Assembly: GCF_009827405.1 (NCBI RefSeq)
Contig: NZ_WTYY01000003.1
Coordinates: 496,001 to 560,000, forward strand
Source of the DNA: Alteraurantiacibacter aestuarii
GTDB taxonomy: Bacteria > Pseudomonadota > Alphaproteobacteria > Sphingomonadales > Sphingomonadaceae
Reading direction: 5' to 3'
Length of the DNA stretch: 64,000 nt
A program made the translations under genes and the position numbers. Shown here in pieces: positions 37,067-45,664 of the stretch. The notes beneath the pieces are model-generated. The model saw nothing but the letters and a program-made list of their open reading frames with translations, was not told the origin of the DNA and made no database searches. The stretch's first letter is position 1, and the number at the start of each line of letters is the position of its first letter.

Positions 37067-38923
37067 ATGGAACAACAGGCCTTCGTCATCGCCCTTGTCG
37101 GCATATTGGGAATCGGCGCGCAATGGGTTGCGTGGCGGACCGGCTGGCCCGCCATCGTGCTGATGCTGGCGGCGGGCTTCCTGGCCGGCCCAGCGCTGGG
37201 CATACTCGATCCGCAGGCAGCCTTTGGCGATATGCTGGTGCCGATGATCTCCATCGGCGTGGCGCTGATCCTGTTCGAAGGCGGGCTCAGCCTCGATTTT
37301 CGTGAATTGCGCAAATATGGCGGCGGCGTCTGGCGTCTGGTGATCATCGGCGTGCCGCTGGGCTGGCTGCTGGGATCGCTGGCGGGTTATTACGTGGCCG
37401 GGCTGGTGTGGCCGGTGGCCATCCTGTTTGCCGGCATATTGGTGGTTACCGGCCCCACGGTGGTGATGCCCTTGCTGCGGCAATCGACGGTGCAACAGCG
37501 CCCCGCCGCCTTGCTGAAATGGGAAGCCATCGTCAACGATCCCTTCGGCGCCTTGTGCGCGGTGATTGCCTACGAATATTTCCGCTATGTCGGCGATGGC
37601 GCCACGATGGTGGAAATCGTGCCGCCTCTGATCATCGCCGCGGTCATCGCCGGGCTGATCGGCTATGCGGCGGCATGGATTATCGCCTGGGCTTTCCCGC
37701 GCGGTTTCGTGCCCGAATTCCTCAAGGTGCCGGTGCTGCTGGTCGTGGTTGTCGGCGTCTTCGTGCTGTGCAACGCGATCGAGCATGAAGCTGGCTTGGT
37801 GGCGGTTACCGTCATGGGCATCGCGCTGGCCAACATGAATGTCGCCTCACTGCGCAGCATTCATCCCTTCAAGCAGAACATCGCCTTGCTGCTGGTGTCG
37901 GGCATTTTCATCCTGCTGTCCGCCAGCCTGGATTTTGCCCAGTTGCGCCAGTTTGAATGGCAGTTCGGCCTGTTCCTGCTCGCCCTGCTGTTCGTGGTGC
38001 GCCCGGCGACCGTGCTGATCAGTCTGGCATTCAGCAGCGTGCCGTGGAACGAGCGGCTGTTCCTCGCCTGGATCGCCCCGCGCGGTATCGTGCTGGTGGC
38101 CATCAGCGGCCTGTTCGCCCTGCGCCTGTCGGATCTGGGCTATGCTGATGGCTCGATCCTGATCGGCCTCAGCTTTGCGGTGGTGGTGACCACTATCGTG
38201 GCCCACGGCTTTACGATTAACATCGTCGCCAAATGGCTCAAGGTTCGTGGCGAATCGCGTCCTGGCCTGCTGATCGTCGGCGCCACGCCGTGGACCATTG
38301 CCCTGGCAAAACAGATGCACGGTATCAGCACGCCGGTAATGCTGGTCGATGCCAGCTGGCTGCGGCTCAAACCCGCACGCGCGGCGGGCATTCCCACCTA
38401 TCACGGCGAAATCCTCAACGAAGCGACCGAACACAACCTCGATCTCACGCCCTTCAACGTGCTGATCGCCGCCACCGACAACGAGGCGTACAACACGCTC
38501 GTCTGTTCCGAATTCGCGCCCGAAATCGGCACCGATTCGGTGTACCAGCTGGGTGAGGGCGGCGATGATGGCGATCACCGCAAGATGCCCGCCAGCCTGC
38601 GTGGCCGCGCTCTGTTTGCATCGGGCTTCAGCGTCGCCGATGTGCACCAACGGCAGATGGAAGGCTGGGTCTTCCGCAAGACCAAGCTGTCCGATCATTT
38701 CGATATAGAAGATGCCAAGGGCGTTCTGCCCGAAGCCACCAATATGCTGCTGCTGGTAAAGCCCAACGGCCGCATGCGCTTTTTCACCCATGCCTCCGCG
38801 CCGGAGCCGCAGGCAGGAGATGTTGTCATCAGCTTCTCACCGCCAGGGAAGAAGGGCGAAGAAGAAAGTGCTGCCGCCAGAAGAGCCGCCAAGGCAGGCG
38901 CCGCAAAGGTGCAGACAGCATGA
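37067..38923 (+). CDS. Cation:proton antiporter (CPA1 family) with C-terminal TrkA-N-like domain
   Basis: 618 residues. About 400 residues form 12 or so membrane helices, with ISIGVALILFEGGLSLDFREL and GPTVVMPLLRQSTVQQRPAALLKWEAIVNDP marking the NhaP-type exchanger core (E and ND residues). The C-terminal part (about 395-600) resembles a TrkA-N nucleotide-binding domain (LLIVGATPWTIALAKQM), which may gate the exchanger, but the classical GxGxxG is degenerate. It likely exchanges Na+ or K+ for H+. It overlaps the following lipoprotein gene by 4 bp. Confidence 0.9.
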   Translation: MEQQAFVIALVGILGIGAQWVAWRTGWPAIVLMLAAGFLAGPALGILDPQAAFGDMLVPMISIGVALILFEGGLSLDFRELRKYGGGVWRLVIIGVPLGWLLGSLAGYYVAGLVWPVAILFAGILVVTGPTVVMPLLRQSTVQQRPAALLKWEAIVNDPFGALCAVIAYEYFRYVGDGATMVEIVPPLIIAAVIAGLIGYAAAWIIAWAFPRGFVPEFLKVPVLLVVVVGVFVLCNAIEHEAGLVAVTVMGIALANMNVASLRSIHPFKQNIALLLVSGIFILLSASLDFAQLRQFEWQFGLFLLALLFVVRPATVLISLAFSSVPWNERLFLAWIAPRGIVLVAISGLFALRLSDLGYADGSILIGLSFAVVVTTIVAHGFTINIVAKWLKVRGESRPGLLIVGATPWTIALAKQMHGISTPVMLVDASWLRLKPARAAGIPTYHGEILNEATEHNLDLTPFNVLIAATDNEAYNTLVCSEFAPEIGTDSVYQLGEGGDDGDHRKMPASLRGRALFASGFSVADVHQRQMEGWVFRKTKLSDHFDIEDAKGVLPEATNMLLLVKPNGRMRFFTHASAPEPQAGDVVISFSPPGKKGEEESAAARRAAKAGAAKVQTA

Positions 38924-39552
38924 TACAAAGGATGAGGAAGCAAGGCATGGATATCACCCCGGGCAAACTGATCATGATCAGCGCGGCGGCGTTGCTGGTA
39001 TCGGCATGCGAACTGCGACAGGAAGGCGGCGGCGAGCCGGAACCGGCCACGAGCGGGCAGCCGGCAGACCCCGCGCCCACATCCACAGCCACCACCGTGA
39101 TGGAAGAAACGCCCGCCGCATCGATCATTCGCGACGATGCCCGCCGGGAGGAACTGGCGACACCGGTGGAGGCGCTGAAAGTCACTGTTCCGCTGGGCAA
39201 CAGCGGCAATGAACTGGGCGCGGATGCACAGCAGGTGCTGCGCGAAGTGCTTGAAAGCGATGCCCTGCGCGAAGGCTGGCCGGTGATCCTGCGCGGCCAT
39301 ACGGACAGTTCGGGCAATGACAGCGCCAATCTGCGCGCCTCACGCTCACGCGCAGAGGCCGTGGCCGCATGGCTGGTGGAACGCGGCGTGGATGATGAGC
39401 GAATCACGGTGATCGCCTTTGGCGAACAGAACCCGATTGCGCCCAATGCCCTGCCCAACGGCATGCCCGATGAAGCGGGCCGGGCGCGCAACCGCAGGGT
39501 GGAGATCGAAATTGCTCCCGAAACAGGTCCGGCACCCTCTTCTGCGCCGTAA
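38920..39552 (+). CDS. OmpA-family lipoprotein
   Basis: 210 residues from an ATG overlapping the antiporter stop (ATGA); 38947 and 38974 are alternative ATGs. The signal peptide ends in the lipobox LLVSAC with C30. A Pro/Ala/Thr-rich linker (residues 35-60) leads to an OmpA C-terminal domain with ILRGHTDSSGND, NLRASRSRAEAVAAWL and AGRARNRRVEIEI, which binds peptidoglycan. Its coupling to an ion antiporter is unexplained. Confidence 0.88.
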   Translation: MIQRMRKQGMDITPGKLIMISAAALLVSACELRQEGGGEPEPATSGQPADPAPTSTATTVMEETPAASIIRDDARREELATPVEALKVTVPLGNSGNELGADAQQVLREVLESDALREGWPVILRGHTDSSGNDSANLRASRSRAEAVAAWLVERGVDDERITVIAFGEQNPIAPNALPNGMPDEAGRARNRRVEIEIAPETGPAPSSAP

Positions 39553-39566
39553 GCCGATCAGGGCGC

Positions 39567-39595
39567 TTGACGAACCGCCCCTGCCGGTGGCAATC
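39567..39595 (+). promoter_or_regulatory. Candidate promoter of tRNA-Gly
   Basis: TTGACG at 39567-39572, a 17-bp spacer and GCAATC at 39590-39595, with the tRNA beginning 14 bp further on. The layout resembles the one before tRNA-Thr; the -10 element is weak. Confidence 0.4.
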
Positions 39596-39609
39596 GCGGC
39601 GGCGAGCGG

Positions 39610-39683
39610 GCGGGTATAGCTTAGTGGTAAAGCACCAGCCTTCCAAGCTGGCTATGAGGGTTCGATTCCCTCTACCCGCTCCA
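39610..39683 (+). tRNA. tRNA-Gly (anticodon TCC)
   Basis: A 74-base cloverleaf with encoded CCA. Acceptor GCGGGTA pairs with TACCCGC, the D-arm contains AGCTTAGTGGTAAAGC, the anticodon arm is CCAGC-CTTCCAA-GCTGG with TCC in the loop, and the T-arm contains GAGGGTTCGATTCCCTC. It reads GGA and GGG. Confidence 0.97.
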
Positions 39684-39715
39684 GCCGCCTTTCCGCCAAT
39701 GCCGCCTTCAGCCCG

Positions 39716-40666
39716 TCAGGCGGTGGTGTTCGGTGGCTTATGTCCGGTAGAAGGTCCCGCACAGTTCGGAGCGAACTCTCTGGACCAGGCCTCGAAGCGA
39801 CCCGAACGCCACGCGAGCCACAGGACAAGGCCTCCCACGGCACTGCATACGACCAATGCCAGCAATGAGGCTTCTGGACCGAATGCGCCGCCTGTGAGCC
39901 AATCTGGAAACTGGTCGCTTGCGGTGCTGACGGCCATCGCCCCGCCAAAGTCTCCGCCTGAAACAGCGGCGCCGAAGATATAGCCCTGGGTGAAGTTCCA
40001 TCCTGCGTGGACGCCAATCGAAACCCACAGGCGACCGGTCAACACGTAGAATGCGCCGAGCAGCAATCCACCTTCGATGGCGACGCAAATGCCTGGAAGA
40101 AGTGTCGCGCCCGGATTGGCAAGATGACCGGCGCCAAACAGCAGCATCGAGACTGCCAAAGCCGGCCAGGGACCGACACTGCGCCATAGCAGCCGCAGGA
40201 TGACTCCCCGAATGAGGACTTCCTCCAGAATGCCGGATTCAATCGCCAGCCCGGCACCGCGCCAGGCGGGCGCGAGGCCCTGGAAGGACATGTCATAAAG
40301 GCCTGTGCCAATCAGAATGCCCATAACTGAACTGAACAGGGCCAGCCCGATGGCCAGACCCGCGAGGAGACCCATCGGCGCCGATGCCAAAGCAATTTCG
40401 CTGGGTGCGCGCGCTTCACCAATTCTCACGAGCAGGGCGTAACAGCTCAGGACAATAACCGCGCCTGCGCCATGCGCCAGGAATTGAAAGCCTGGCTGAT
40501 CCGGCAGTGCATTCGATAGCCATTCTGAAGCGAGTCCGAAGGGGATCATTACGGCAAAAATCAGGATGACAATCCAGACAAGTGCCCGTGCCCAAAGCCA
40601 CCTGCCCGGGCGCAGAATCCGCTGATTGCCCAAAACTGGCTGAATACCAAATTGCAGTCCAAACAT
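39716..40666 (-). CDS. CPBP-family intramembrane metalloprotease
   Basis: 316 residues from the ATG at 40666; the open frame upstream to 40801 has no hydrophobic or family character. Seven or eight transmembrane helices. The CPBP (ABI/Rce1-like) motifs are visible: EEVLIRG (glutamate pair and arginine), FGAGHLANPGAT (histidine) and GVHAGWNFTQG (second histidine). The family includes CAAX-type proteases and bacteriocin self-immunity proteins, so the substrate is open. It stands alone behind tRNA-Gly on the opposite strand. Confidence 0.85.
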   Translation of the reverse strand: MFGLQFGIQPVLGNQRILRPGRWLWARALVWIVILIFAVMIPFGLASEWLSNALPDQPGFQFLAHGAGAVIVLSCYALLVRIGEARAPSEIALASAPMGLLAGLAIGLALFSSVMGILIGTGLYDMSFQGLAPAWRGAGLAIESGILEEVLIRGVILRLLWRSVGPWPALAVSMLLFGAGHLANPGATLLPGICVAIEGGLLLGAFYVLTGRLWVSIGVHAGWNFTQGYIFGAAVSGGDFGGAMAVSTASDQFPDWLTGGAFGPEASLLALVVCSAVGGLVLWLAWRSGRFEAWSREFAPNCAGPSTGHKPPNTTA

Positions 40667-40928
40667 TGCGGGTCCTCGACCTTTGTCCTGGCTACTTGCT
40701 TTTGTCGGCGACCTGCCGGTCACATTCAGATTGTAGGCTGGCCCTTGATCGAGGTTCAGAATCTGCAGGCAACGCCAACAAGGGCTGGTTGGCGCTGGCA
40801 ATGACTGCGCCTGTTTCCCGCTTGCGTGAAGCGATATTCGACACGGGCATTGGCGTGCTGGCTGATCGCGTGTTCACGCCCGGCGCTGGCGTGCCATCCG
40901 TTGAGGTCCGAAAAGTCGACCAGCCGGA
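40667..40928. other. Gap of 262 bp without a supported gene
   Basis: Between the CPBP gene start and the DUF1348 gene end, two short open frames cross the stretch (one on each strand), but neither has recognisable domains or a good ribosome-binding site. It should contain the promoter of the CPBP gene. Confidence 0.5.
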
Positions 40929-41393
40929 TCAGAGTCCAAGGGCGGTAAGGTCAGGATAGTCGACCGGGCGCGGCCCTTCGGGCCACAGGAGTCTGCGGTC
41001 CGCCTGGTCAATGGGATGTTCGTTGATGCTGGCAATCCGGATTTCCATCAGGCCATCTGCGTCAAACTGCCAGTTCTCGTTGCCATAGGCGCGAAACCAG
41101 TTGTTGCTGTCATCGTGATATTCATAGGCGAACCGCACTGCAATCCGGTTGCCGGCATGCGCCCAAACCTGCTTGACCAGGCGATAGTCCAGTTCGCGCG
41201 CCCACTTGCGGGTGAGCAGGGCCACAATGGCATCGCGGCCCGTTACAAATTCAGCGCGGTTCCGCCACCTGCTGTCCGGCGTATAGGCCAGGGCAACGCG
41301 CGCGGGATCGCGGCTGTTCCACGCGTCTTCGGCCATACGCGCCTTCTGGGCGGCGGTTTCATCGGTGAAAGGCGGGAGTGGAGGACGGCTCAT
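40929..41393 (-). CDS. DUF1348 (NTF2-like) family protein
   Basis: 154 residues. The sequence is typical of DUF1348 SnoaL/NTF2-like proteins, including [50 protein letters not shown] and [12 protein letters not shown]. The fold binds a small hydrophobic ligand in a cone-shaped pocket; the substrate is unknown. The start overlaps the upstream stop by one base (TGATG), so the two genes are translationally coupled. Confidence 0.9.
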   Translation of the reverse strand: MSRPPLPPFTDETAAQKARMAEDAWNSRDPARVALAYTPDSRWRNRAEFVTGRDAIVALLTRKWARELDYRLVKQVWAHAGNRIAVRFAYEYHDDSNNWFRAYGNENWQFDADGLMEIRIASINEHPIDQADRRLLWPEGPRPVDYPDLTALGL

Positions 41394-42010
41394 CAGGGTT
41401 TCCTTTCCAACTTTGCAATCAGGGCGGCATTTTCTGCCTCAATGGTTTCGATGCGCGCTTCCAGCCTGCTGACGGTTTCGGCCACATCTGCCGCATCGAT
41501 CTTTATCGGTATATGCTGCGGGCAATTGATGTCCCATGCCTCTACCTCGAACAGGATCGCCTGTTCGGCCCTTGCGCGGTAATCTTCCGGCAGAAGCTGT
41601 TCGATCAGTACCGCATCGTCGGTGATCACCCGCGCGCGGCCCCAGATCTTGATACGGCGGCGATGCGCATAATCCATCAAGAACAGGAACGCCTTGTCGT
41701 TCTCGGCCAGATTGCCGGCTGAGATATACTGCCTGTTGCCGGTGTAATCGGCAAAGGCGAGGGTGGCTGGACCGATCAGGCGAATGAACCCCCTGGGGCC
41801 GCCCCGATGCTGCGCATAGGACTGACCTTCGGCATTGGCGGTGGCCAGATAGGCCGTATCGACGGCGGCGATAAAGTCAGCCAGCTCGTCGGTAATCCGG
41901 GTGCGAAAACCGCCCCGGTCTTCCATCCGGGCATAGCTGGCCCGCGAACCGCGCGCCGTCTGCAAGGCTTTGACGGCGGGTGTGAAGGCAATGTCGCTTG
42001 CGGGTTTCAT
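41393..42010 (-). CDS. Pyridoxamine 5'-phosphate oxidase-like flavin-binding protein
   Basis: 205 residues. The split-barrel FMN-binding fold of the PNPOx-like family is indicated by [25 protein letters not shown] (broken here only to show order), [19 protein letters not shown] and [17 protein letters not shown] coiled-coil tail of about 35 residues ([20 protein letters not shown]) lies at the C-terminus. It belongs to the family often annotated as pyridoxamine 5'-phosphate oxidase family without proven activity. It lies 75 bp after the AhpD-like gene, with a hairpin between, and is coupled to DUF1348. Confidence 0.88.
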   Translation of the reverse strand: MKPASDIAFTPAVKALQTARGSRASYARMEDRGGFRTRITDELADFIAAVDTAYLATANAEGQSYAQHRGGPRGFIRLIGPATLAFADYTGNRQYISAGNLAENDKAFLFLMDYAHRRRIKIWGRARVITDDAVLIEQLLPEDYRARAEQAILFEVEAWDINCPQHIPIKIDAADVAETVSRLEARIETIEAENAALIAKLERKP

Positions 42011-42040
42011 GGGTTTCTCTCTGGCGCAGGGCAGGATGGG

Positions 42041-42073
42041 CGGGCACCGGTGGACGGGGACGACCGGTGCCCG
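42041..42073. repeat. Perfect 11-bp inverted repeat between two minus-strand genes
   Basis: CGGGCACCGGT (42041-42051) pairs with ACCGGTGCCCG (42063-42073) around an 11-base loop. It sits in the 75 bp between the AhpD-like gene and the PNPOx-like gene, read on the minus strand. No T run follows it, so it is more likely an mRNA-processing or stability hairpin than a terminator. Confidence 0.85.
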
Positions 42074-42085
42074 CTTCCCGACAGG

Positions 42086-42637
42086 TCAGGCAGCCTGACG
42101 GGCGTCGACGACGGGAAAGTCGATTTCGGTCTGAAACACTTCGTTGAAATAGTTGGTCCAGGTGTTGAGCGCGACATGCTGGACGATCTCGATGATCTGC
42201 CCATCGCTGTAGCCGGCAAGGCGAACCGCGGCAAAATCGGCGTCAGTGATATGCCCACGATCCACTGCCACCCTGGCAGCGAAACGGACGGCAGCATCGG
42301 CCTTGGGATCATTCGATCCACCGGCCCGGTTGGCGGCAATCTCAGCATCGTCCAGCATGGCGAGGTTCTTGCCCAGATAGGTGTGCGCCGACAGGCAATA
42401 ATTGCACCCGTTCACCTGGCCGATTGCAAGCGCGATCCGCTCACGGGTTGCGGCCGGAAGGGCGCCCTTGTTGAGCGCGCCGGACATGGCCAGATATCCT
42501 TCGAGTGCCTGGGGGCTGATCGAGCTCAGACGAAACATGTTCGGCGCGGAGCCAAGCTGCTTCGCGACCGCTTCCAGCAGAGGCTGTGACTTTGCCGGTG
42601 CATCAGCGATCGAAGCGGGTTGAGGGATACGGGACAT
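42086..42637 (-). CDS. Carboxymuconolactone decarboxylase / AhpD-like peroxidase family protein
   Basis: 183 residues. The redox motif NGCNYCLSAHTYLGK holds the CxxC and following histidine of AhpD-type alkylhydroperoxidases (also in carboxymuconolactone decarboxylases), within GQVNGCNYCLSAH. The rest is helical (LDDAEIAANRAGGSNDPKAD). It most likely reduces peroxides through its cysteine pair. It starts divergently from a LysR regulator 120 bp away and heads the small cluster with the PNPOx-like and DUF1348 genes. Confidence 0.92.
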   Translation of the reverse strand: MSRIPQPASIADAPAKSQPLLEAVAKQLGSAPNMFRLSSISPQALEGYLAMSGALNKGALPAATRERIALAIGQVNGCNYCLSAHTYLGKNLAMLDDAEIAANRAGGSNDPKADAAVRFAARVAVDRGHITDADFAAVRLAGYSDGQIIEIVQHVALNTWTNYFNEVFQTEIDFPVVDARQAA

Positions 42638-42757
42638 TGAAAGGTTCCTTTCTGGTTGGCGGCTGGGGATCGGCCGGTGCAGGCTAGATAGTAGGTTGCG
42701 AAATCATGAAGTATCCCTGATGATTGGAAACAACCCTTCCGGTTTATGGAATATTGA

Positions 42758-43687
42758 ATGGATCGATTTGAAGCCATGAGATCGCTTGTCGCGTCAGTCG
42801 ACGGCGGCAGCCTGTCCGCAGCATCCCGGTCATTGGGCGTGCCACTGCCCACGGTGAGCCGGCGCGTGTCAGACCTTGAGGCTCACCTTGGTGCGCAGCT
42901 TGTCGTGCGCACCAGTCGCAAGCTTATACTGACCGATGTGGGCCACGCCTTCGTGGCCACTTGCCGGCGTGTGCTGGACGAACTCGATCAGGCCGAGCGC
43001 GCTGCCACGGGTGAATACCGCACGCCGCGCGGAGACCTGCTGATCACGGCGCCAGTCATGTTCGGGAGGCTGCACGTTGAGCCTGTCGTGCTCGACTTTC
43101 TCAATGACTTTGCCGAAATCAACGTGCGCTTGAGACTTGCGGATTACATTGTCGATCTGGTTGAAAACCAGGTGGATCTGGCCATCCGGATTGGCCAGTT
43201 GCCTGATAGCAGCCTGGTCGCAACCAGGCTGGGTGCCGTGCGCTGGATCACCTGTGCCAGTCCCGCCTACCTCGCCGAACGTGGAATCCCGCAGAGCCTT
43301 GCTGATCTGGACCAGCATGATTGCATCTCCTTCGACAGGCTCTACTCCACGGACAGCTGGACCTTTCAAAAGGGCACTGAGATCGTTGCTGTGCCCTTCA
43401 GCCCGCGCTTTGCTGTCAACACTGCAACCGGCGCGCTCGATGCCGCACTTGCAGGGGCAGGTATTGCCCGCGTCCTGTCCTATCAGGCGGCCGGCGCAAT
43501 TGCCGATGGGCGGCTGGTTCCCGTGATGGAGGATTATCAACTTGAGCCGCTACCGGTGCACCTGGTGCATGCCGGTCAGACCATTGTGCCCCTGAAGCTC
43601 AGAGCCTTTACCGATTTTGCCATACCTCGGCTGAAGTCCGGCCTGAGGGCTGTTGAACAGACGCTCGACCACAAGGGGCTGGCCTGA
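42758..43687 (+). CDS. LysR-family transcriptional regulator
   Basis: 309 residues. An N-terminal winged HTH covers about residues 3-62 (MDRFEAMRSLVASVDGGSLSAASRSLGVPLPTVSRRVSDLE, shown only to mark the region), and a periplasmic-binding-type effector domain covers the rest (RGDLLITAPVMFGRLHVEPVV, DSSLVATRLGAVRW). It is divergent from the AhpD-like gene, the classical LysR arrangement, and so probably controls the redox cluster 40929-42637. The inducer is not known. Confidence 0.93.
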   Translation: MDRFEAMRSLVASVDGGSLSAASRSLGVPLPTVSRRVSDLEAHLGAQLVVRTSRKLILTDVGHAFVATCRRVLDELDQAERAATGEYRTPRGDLLITAPVMFGRLHVEPVVLDFLNDFAEINVRLRLADYIVDLVENQVDLAIRIGQLPDSSLVATRLGAVRWITCASPAYLAERGIPQSLADLDQHDCISFDRLYSTDSWTFQKGTEIVAVPFSPRFAVNTATGALDAALAGAGIARVLSYQAAGAIADGRLVPVMEDYQLEPLPVHLVHAGQTIVPLKLRAFTDFAIPRLKSGLRAVEQTLDHKGLA

Positions 43688-43705
43688 AATCCTGTCCGCA
43701 TCTAT

Positions 43706-43739
43706 TGCGAATAGTTGTCAATAGCGATAATTGCTGTCA
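43706..43739 (+). promoter_or_regulatory. Candidate Fur-box pair upstream of tonB
   Basis: Two overlapping 15-bp sites with dyad symmetry, TGCGAATAGTTGTCA (43706-43720) and CGATAATTGCTGTCA (43725-43739), each match the 7-1-7 Fur consensus TGATAATnATTATCA at 10 of 14 informative positions. Their centres are 19 bp apart. The region is AT-richer than its surroundings and ends about 50 bp before the tonB start, where a promoter is expected. Confidence 0.45.
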
Positions 43740-43788
43740 TCACTCCCCTTCGTTTGTCAGATTGAGATGCGGGAGTTGAAGAGGCGCG

Positions 43789-44532
43789 ATGTATCTTTCG
43801 CAATTGTCGATTGCCGAACGCTATCTTTCGGCCTCGCTGGCGGCATCGATTCCGGCGCTGCTGACGATTGCCTTTGCTCTGGCACTCAGGCCTGCGGGCG
43901 TTGTCGGCACACAGAGCGCCACGCTCACCACCTTTTCGATTACCGCCCCGGTTCCCGCTTCGCAGACTGAGGCACCGCCGCATGCTGACAAGCCAAAGCC
44001 AGCCAGAGGCGCGGCTGCGGATGGGCAGGCGGCCCCGCTCGCGGTGCATCTGCCAGAGCCTGTACCGACACCTTTTGCCATTCCACTCAGCCGGTTACCG
44101 GCCGTCAGCCTGGCCATTTCCCCGGCCCCAACGCAATCGGCGCGCGATATCCCCGCAGCCGATGCGGGCGTTCCTTCGGCATCGCCAGCCTCCGGCGAGG
44201 GGCAGGGCAATGCCCGTGGCGGCACGTCCGGCACCGCCGGGCAAGATGCTGTGGATGCCTATGCGCAGGCGGTGTTGCGCAAGATTCGCGCGAAGCAGGT
44301 CTATCCAAGCTGGCTGTCACGCCGTGGCCGCAGCGGCACAGTCCTGGTTGAGATCCGTATCGACGGCAGGGGCCATCTGGCGGGAATGACGGTGATCGAC
44401 GGATCGCAAGAGGCGGATATTGACGAGCTGGCACTCAGCCATATCCGCGCGGCAGGACCATTCGGCATGCCGCCCGGCCATGCGCAGCGTATCTTTCGGA
44501 TTCCGATGACCTATCGCCAGCGCCCCGCCTGA
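43789..44532 (+). CDS. tonB: Energy transducer TonB
   Basis: 247 residues. An N-terminal membrane anchor (about residues 18-35), a long Pro/Ala-rich spacer that crosses the periplasm, and a C-terminal TonB domain (KQVYPSWLSRRGRSGTVLVEIRIDGRG, then PFGMPPGHAQRIFRIPMTYR). It transfers proton-motive force to outer-membrane receptors; the exbB and exbD partners are not in the window. It lies beside a TonB-dependent receptor (minus strand, 45664-48210) and may serve it specifically. Fur-like sites lie just upstream. Confidence 0.9.
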   Translation: MYLSQLSIAERYLSASLAASIPALLTIAFALALRPAGVVGTQSATLTTFSITAPVPASQTEAPPHADKPKPARGAAADGQAAPLAVHLPEPVPTPFAIPLSRLPAVSLAISPAPTQSARDIPAADAGVPSASPASGEGQGNARGGTSGTAGQDAVDAYAQAVLRKIRAKQVYPSWLSRRGRSGTVLVEIRIDGRGHLAGMTVIDGSQEADIDELALSHIRAAGPFGMPPGHAQRIFRIPMTYRQRPA

Positions 44533-44545
44533 CTGGCCCGCCAGC

Positions 44546-45664
44546 CTAGAGTGTATTGAGGAAGGCGACGAGCGCGGCGCGTTCCCCGGCGGTGAGATCG
44601 AGATCCTTCAGCAGCGGATCGGGCAGAGGCGGCGGAGCATCGGTGGTCTCGCTCTGCACCGTGCGATCGCGCCCACCTCCGCCGGCATAGGTGGCCACCA
44701 CACCGCGCAGATGCGGGAATATCCCGTTATGCATGTAAGGATCGCTGCGGCTGACGCCGCGCAACGAAGGTGTGCGGAAATATCCCACATCGGCCGGATC
44801 GCCGGTAACCGCATAGCGACCGACATCCTCCAGCGTGCGGCCATAGAAGCTGATGCCCAGATTGTGGAACCTGCCATCAGTCAGGTAGGTGCCGCTGTGA
44901 CAATTGGCGCAGCGCGCCCGGGTGCGAAACAGGTGCAATCCCAGCAGCTCGTCGTCCGCCAGAACCTCTGTTCCATCGCGGAAAACGCGGTCCCACTTGC
45001 TCGACCGCGGGCGCAGGGTCCGCTCAAAATCGGCCAGCGCCAGGGCAATATCGCCTATGGCGATCCGGGGGGTGCCATAGGCAGCGGCAAACTCCTGGCG
45101 ATAGTCTTCGCGCGTGTTGATCCATGCCTCTATCTGCGCCGGGTCCGCCGCCATCTCAATCGGATTGATGATCGGCTCGATTGCCTGCGCTTCCAGTGAG
45201 GGGCTGCGCCCATCCCAGAACAGGCTGTCCATCTGCGACGCGGCATAAAGGCTCAACGCATTGCGCTGGCCGCGCTGCCGATCATGACCGATCGACGTCT
45301 TGATCCCGTCTGAAAAGCCAAGCTCAACATTATGGCAAGATGCACAGGCGAGCTGGCCGGAACCTGAAAGATGCCGTTCCTCGAACAGCCGCGCACCAAG
45401 CTGCGCGCGCAATGCGGCATTGCCTTCCAGCGCCACACGCGGCGGCAGCGGGCCGAATTCGCTGAACACCGCGCCCTCGTCAACCTGCGCCGCCGGCCAG
45501 CTCTCGACAGGGCCGGCATAGGCCTGCCGCAACTGGGCAATCCGCCCCGCCGGTTCCTCCCGCTGCGTGGCCGCGACAACGAAAATCAGCGCGGCCAAGG
45601 CCAGGGCAATCCGGCCAGTCCTTGCGAGCGGAAAGCCCATGTCGGTCTTCCGGTCCCCGCGCAT
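44546..45664 (-). CDS. Di-haem cytochrome c peroxidase (CcpA/MauG family)
   Basis: 372 residues from the ATG at 45664, which overlaps the receptor stop by one base (TGATG); an ATG at 45640 is also possible. A signal peptide (about residues 10-35) sends it to the periplasm. Two c-haem sites are visible: CASCHN near residue 120 and CANCHS near 260. The family reduces hydrogen peroxide or, in MauG-type members, oxidises protein residues. Being coupled to a TonB-dependent receptor is unusual for a detoxification enzyme and points to a shared uptake function. Confidence 0.92.
   Translation of the reverse strand: MRGDRKTDMGFPLARTGRIALALAALIFVVAATQREEPAGRIAQLRQAYAGPVESWPAAQVDEGAVFSEFGPLPPRVALEGNAALRAQLGARLFEERHLSGSGQLACASCHNVELGFSDGIKTSIGHDRQRGQRNALSLYAASQMDSLFWDGRSPSLEAQAIEPIINPIEMAADPAQIEAWINTREDYRQEFAAAYGTPRIAIGDIALALADFERTLRPRSSKWDRVFRDGTEVLADDELLGLHLFRTRARCANCHSGTYLTDGRFHNLGISFYGRTLEDVGRYAVTGDPADVGYFRTPSLRGVSRSDPYMHNGIFPHLRGVVATYAGGGGRDRTVQSETTDAPPPLPDPLLKDLDLTAGERAALVAFLNTL

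Noticed and set aside
40582..40959. 125-codon plus-strand frame across the CPBP promoter region
   Set aside because: It overlaps the CPBP gene start and has no recognisable domain; the coherent-looking tail (LREAIFDTGIGVLADRVF) is too short to call a gene remnant.
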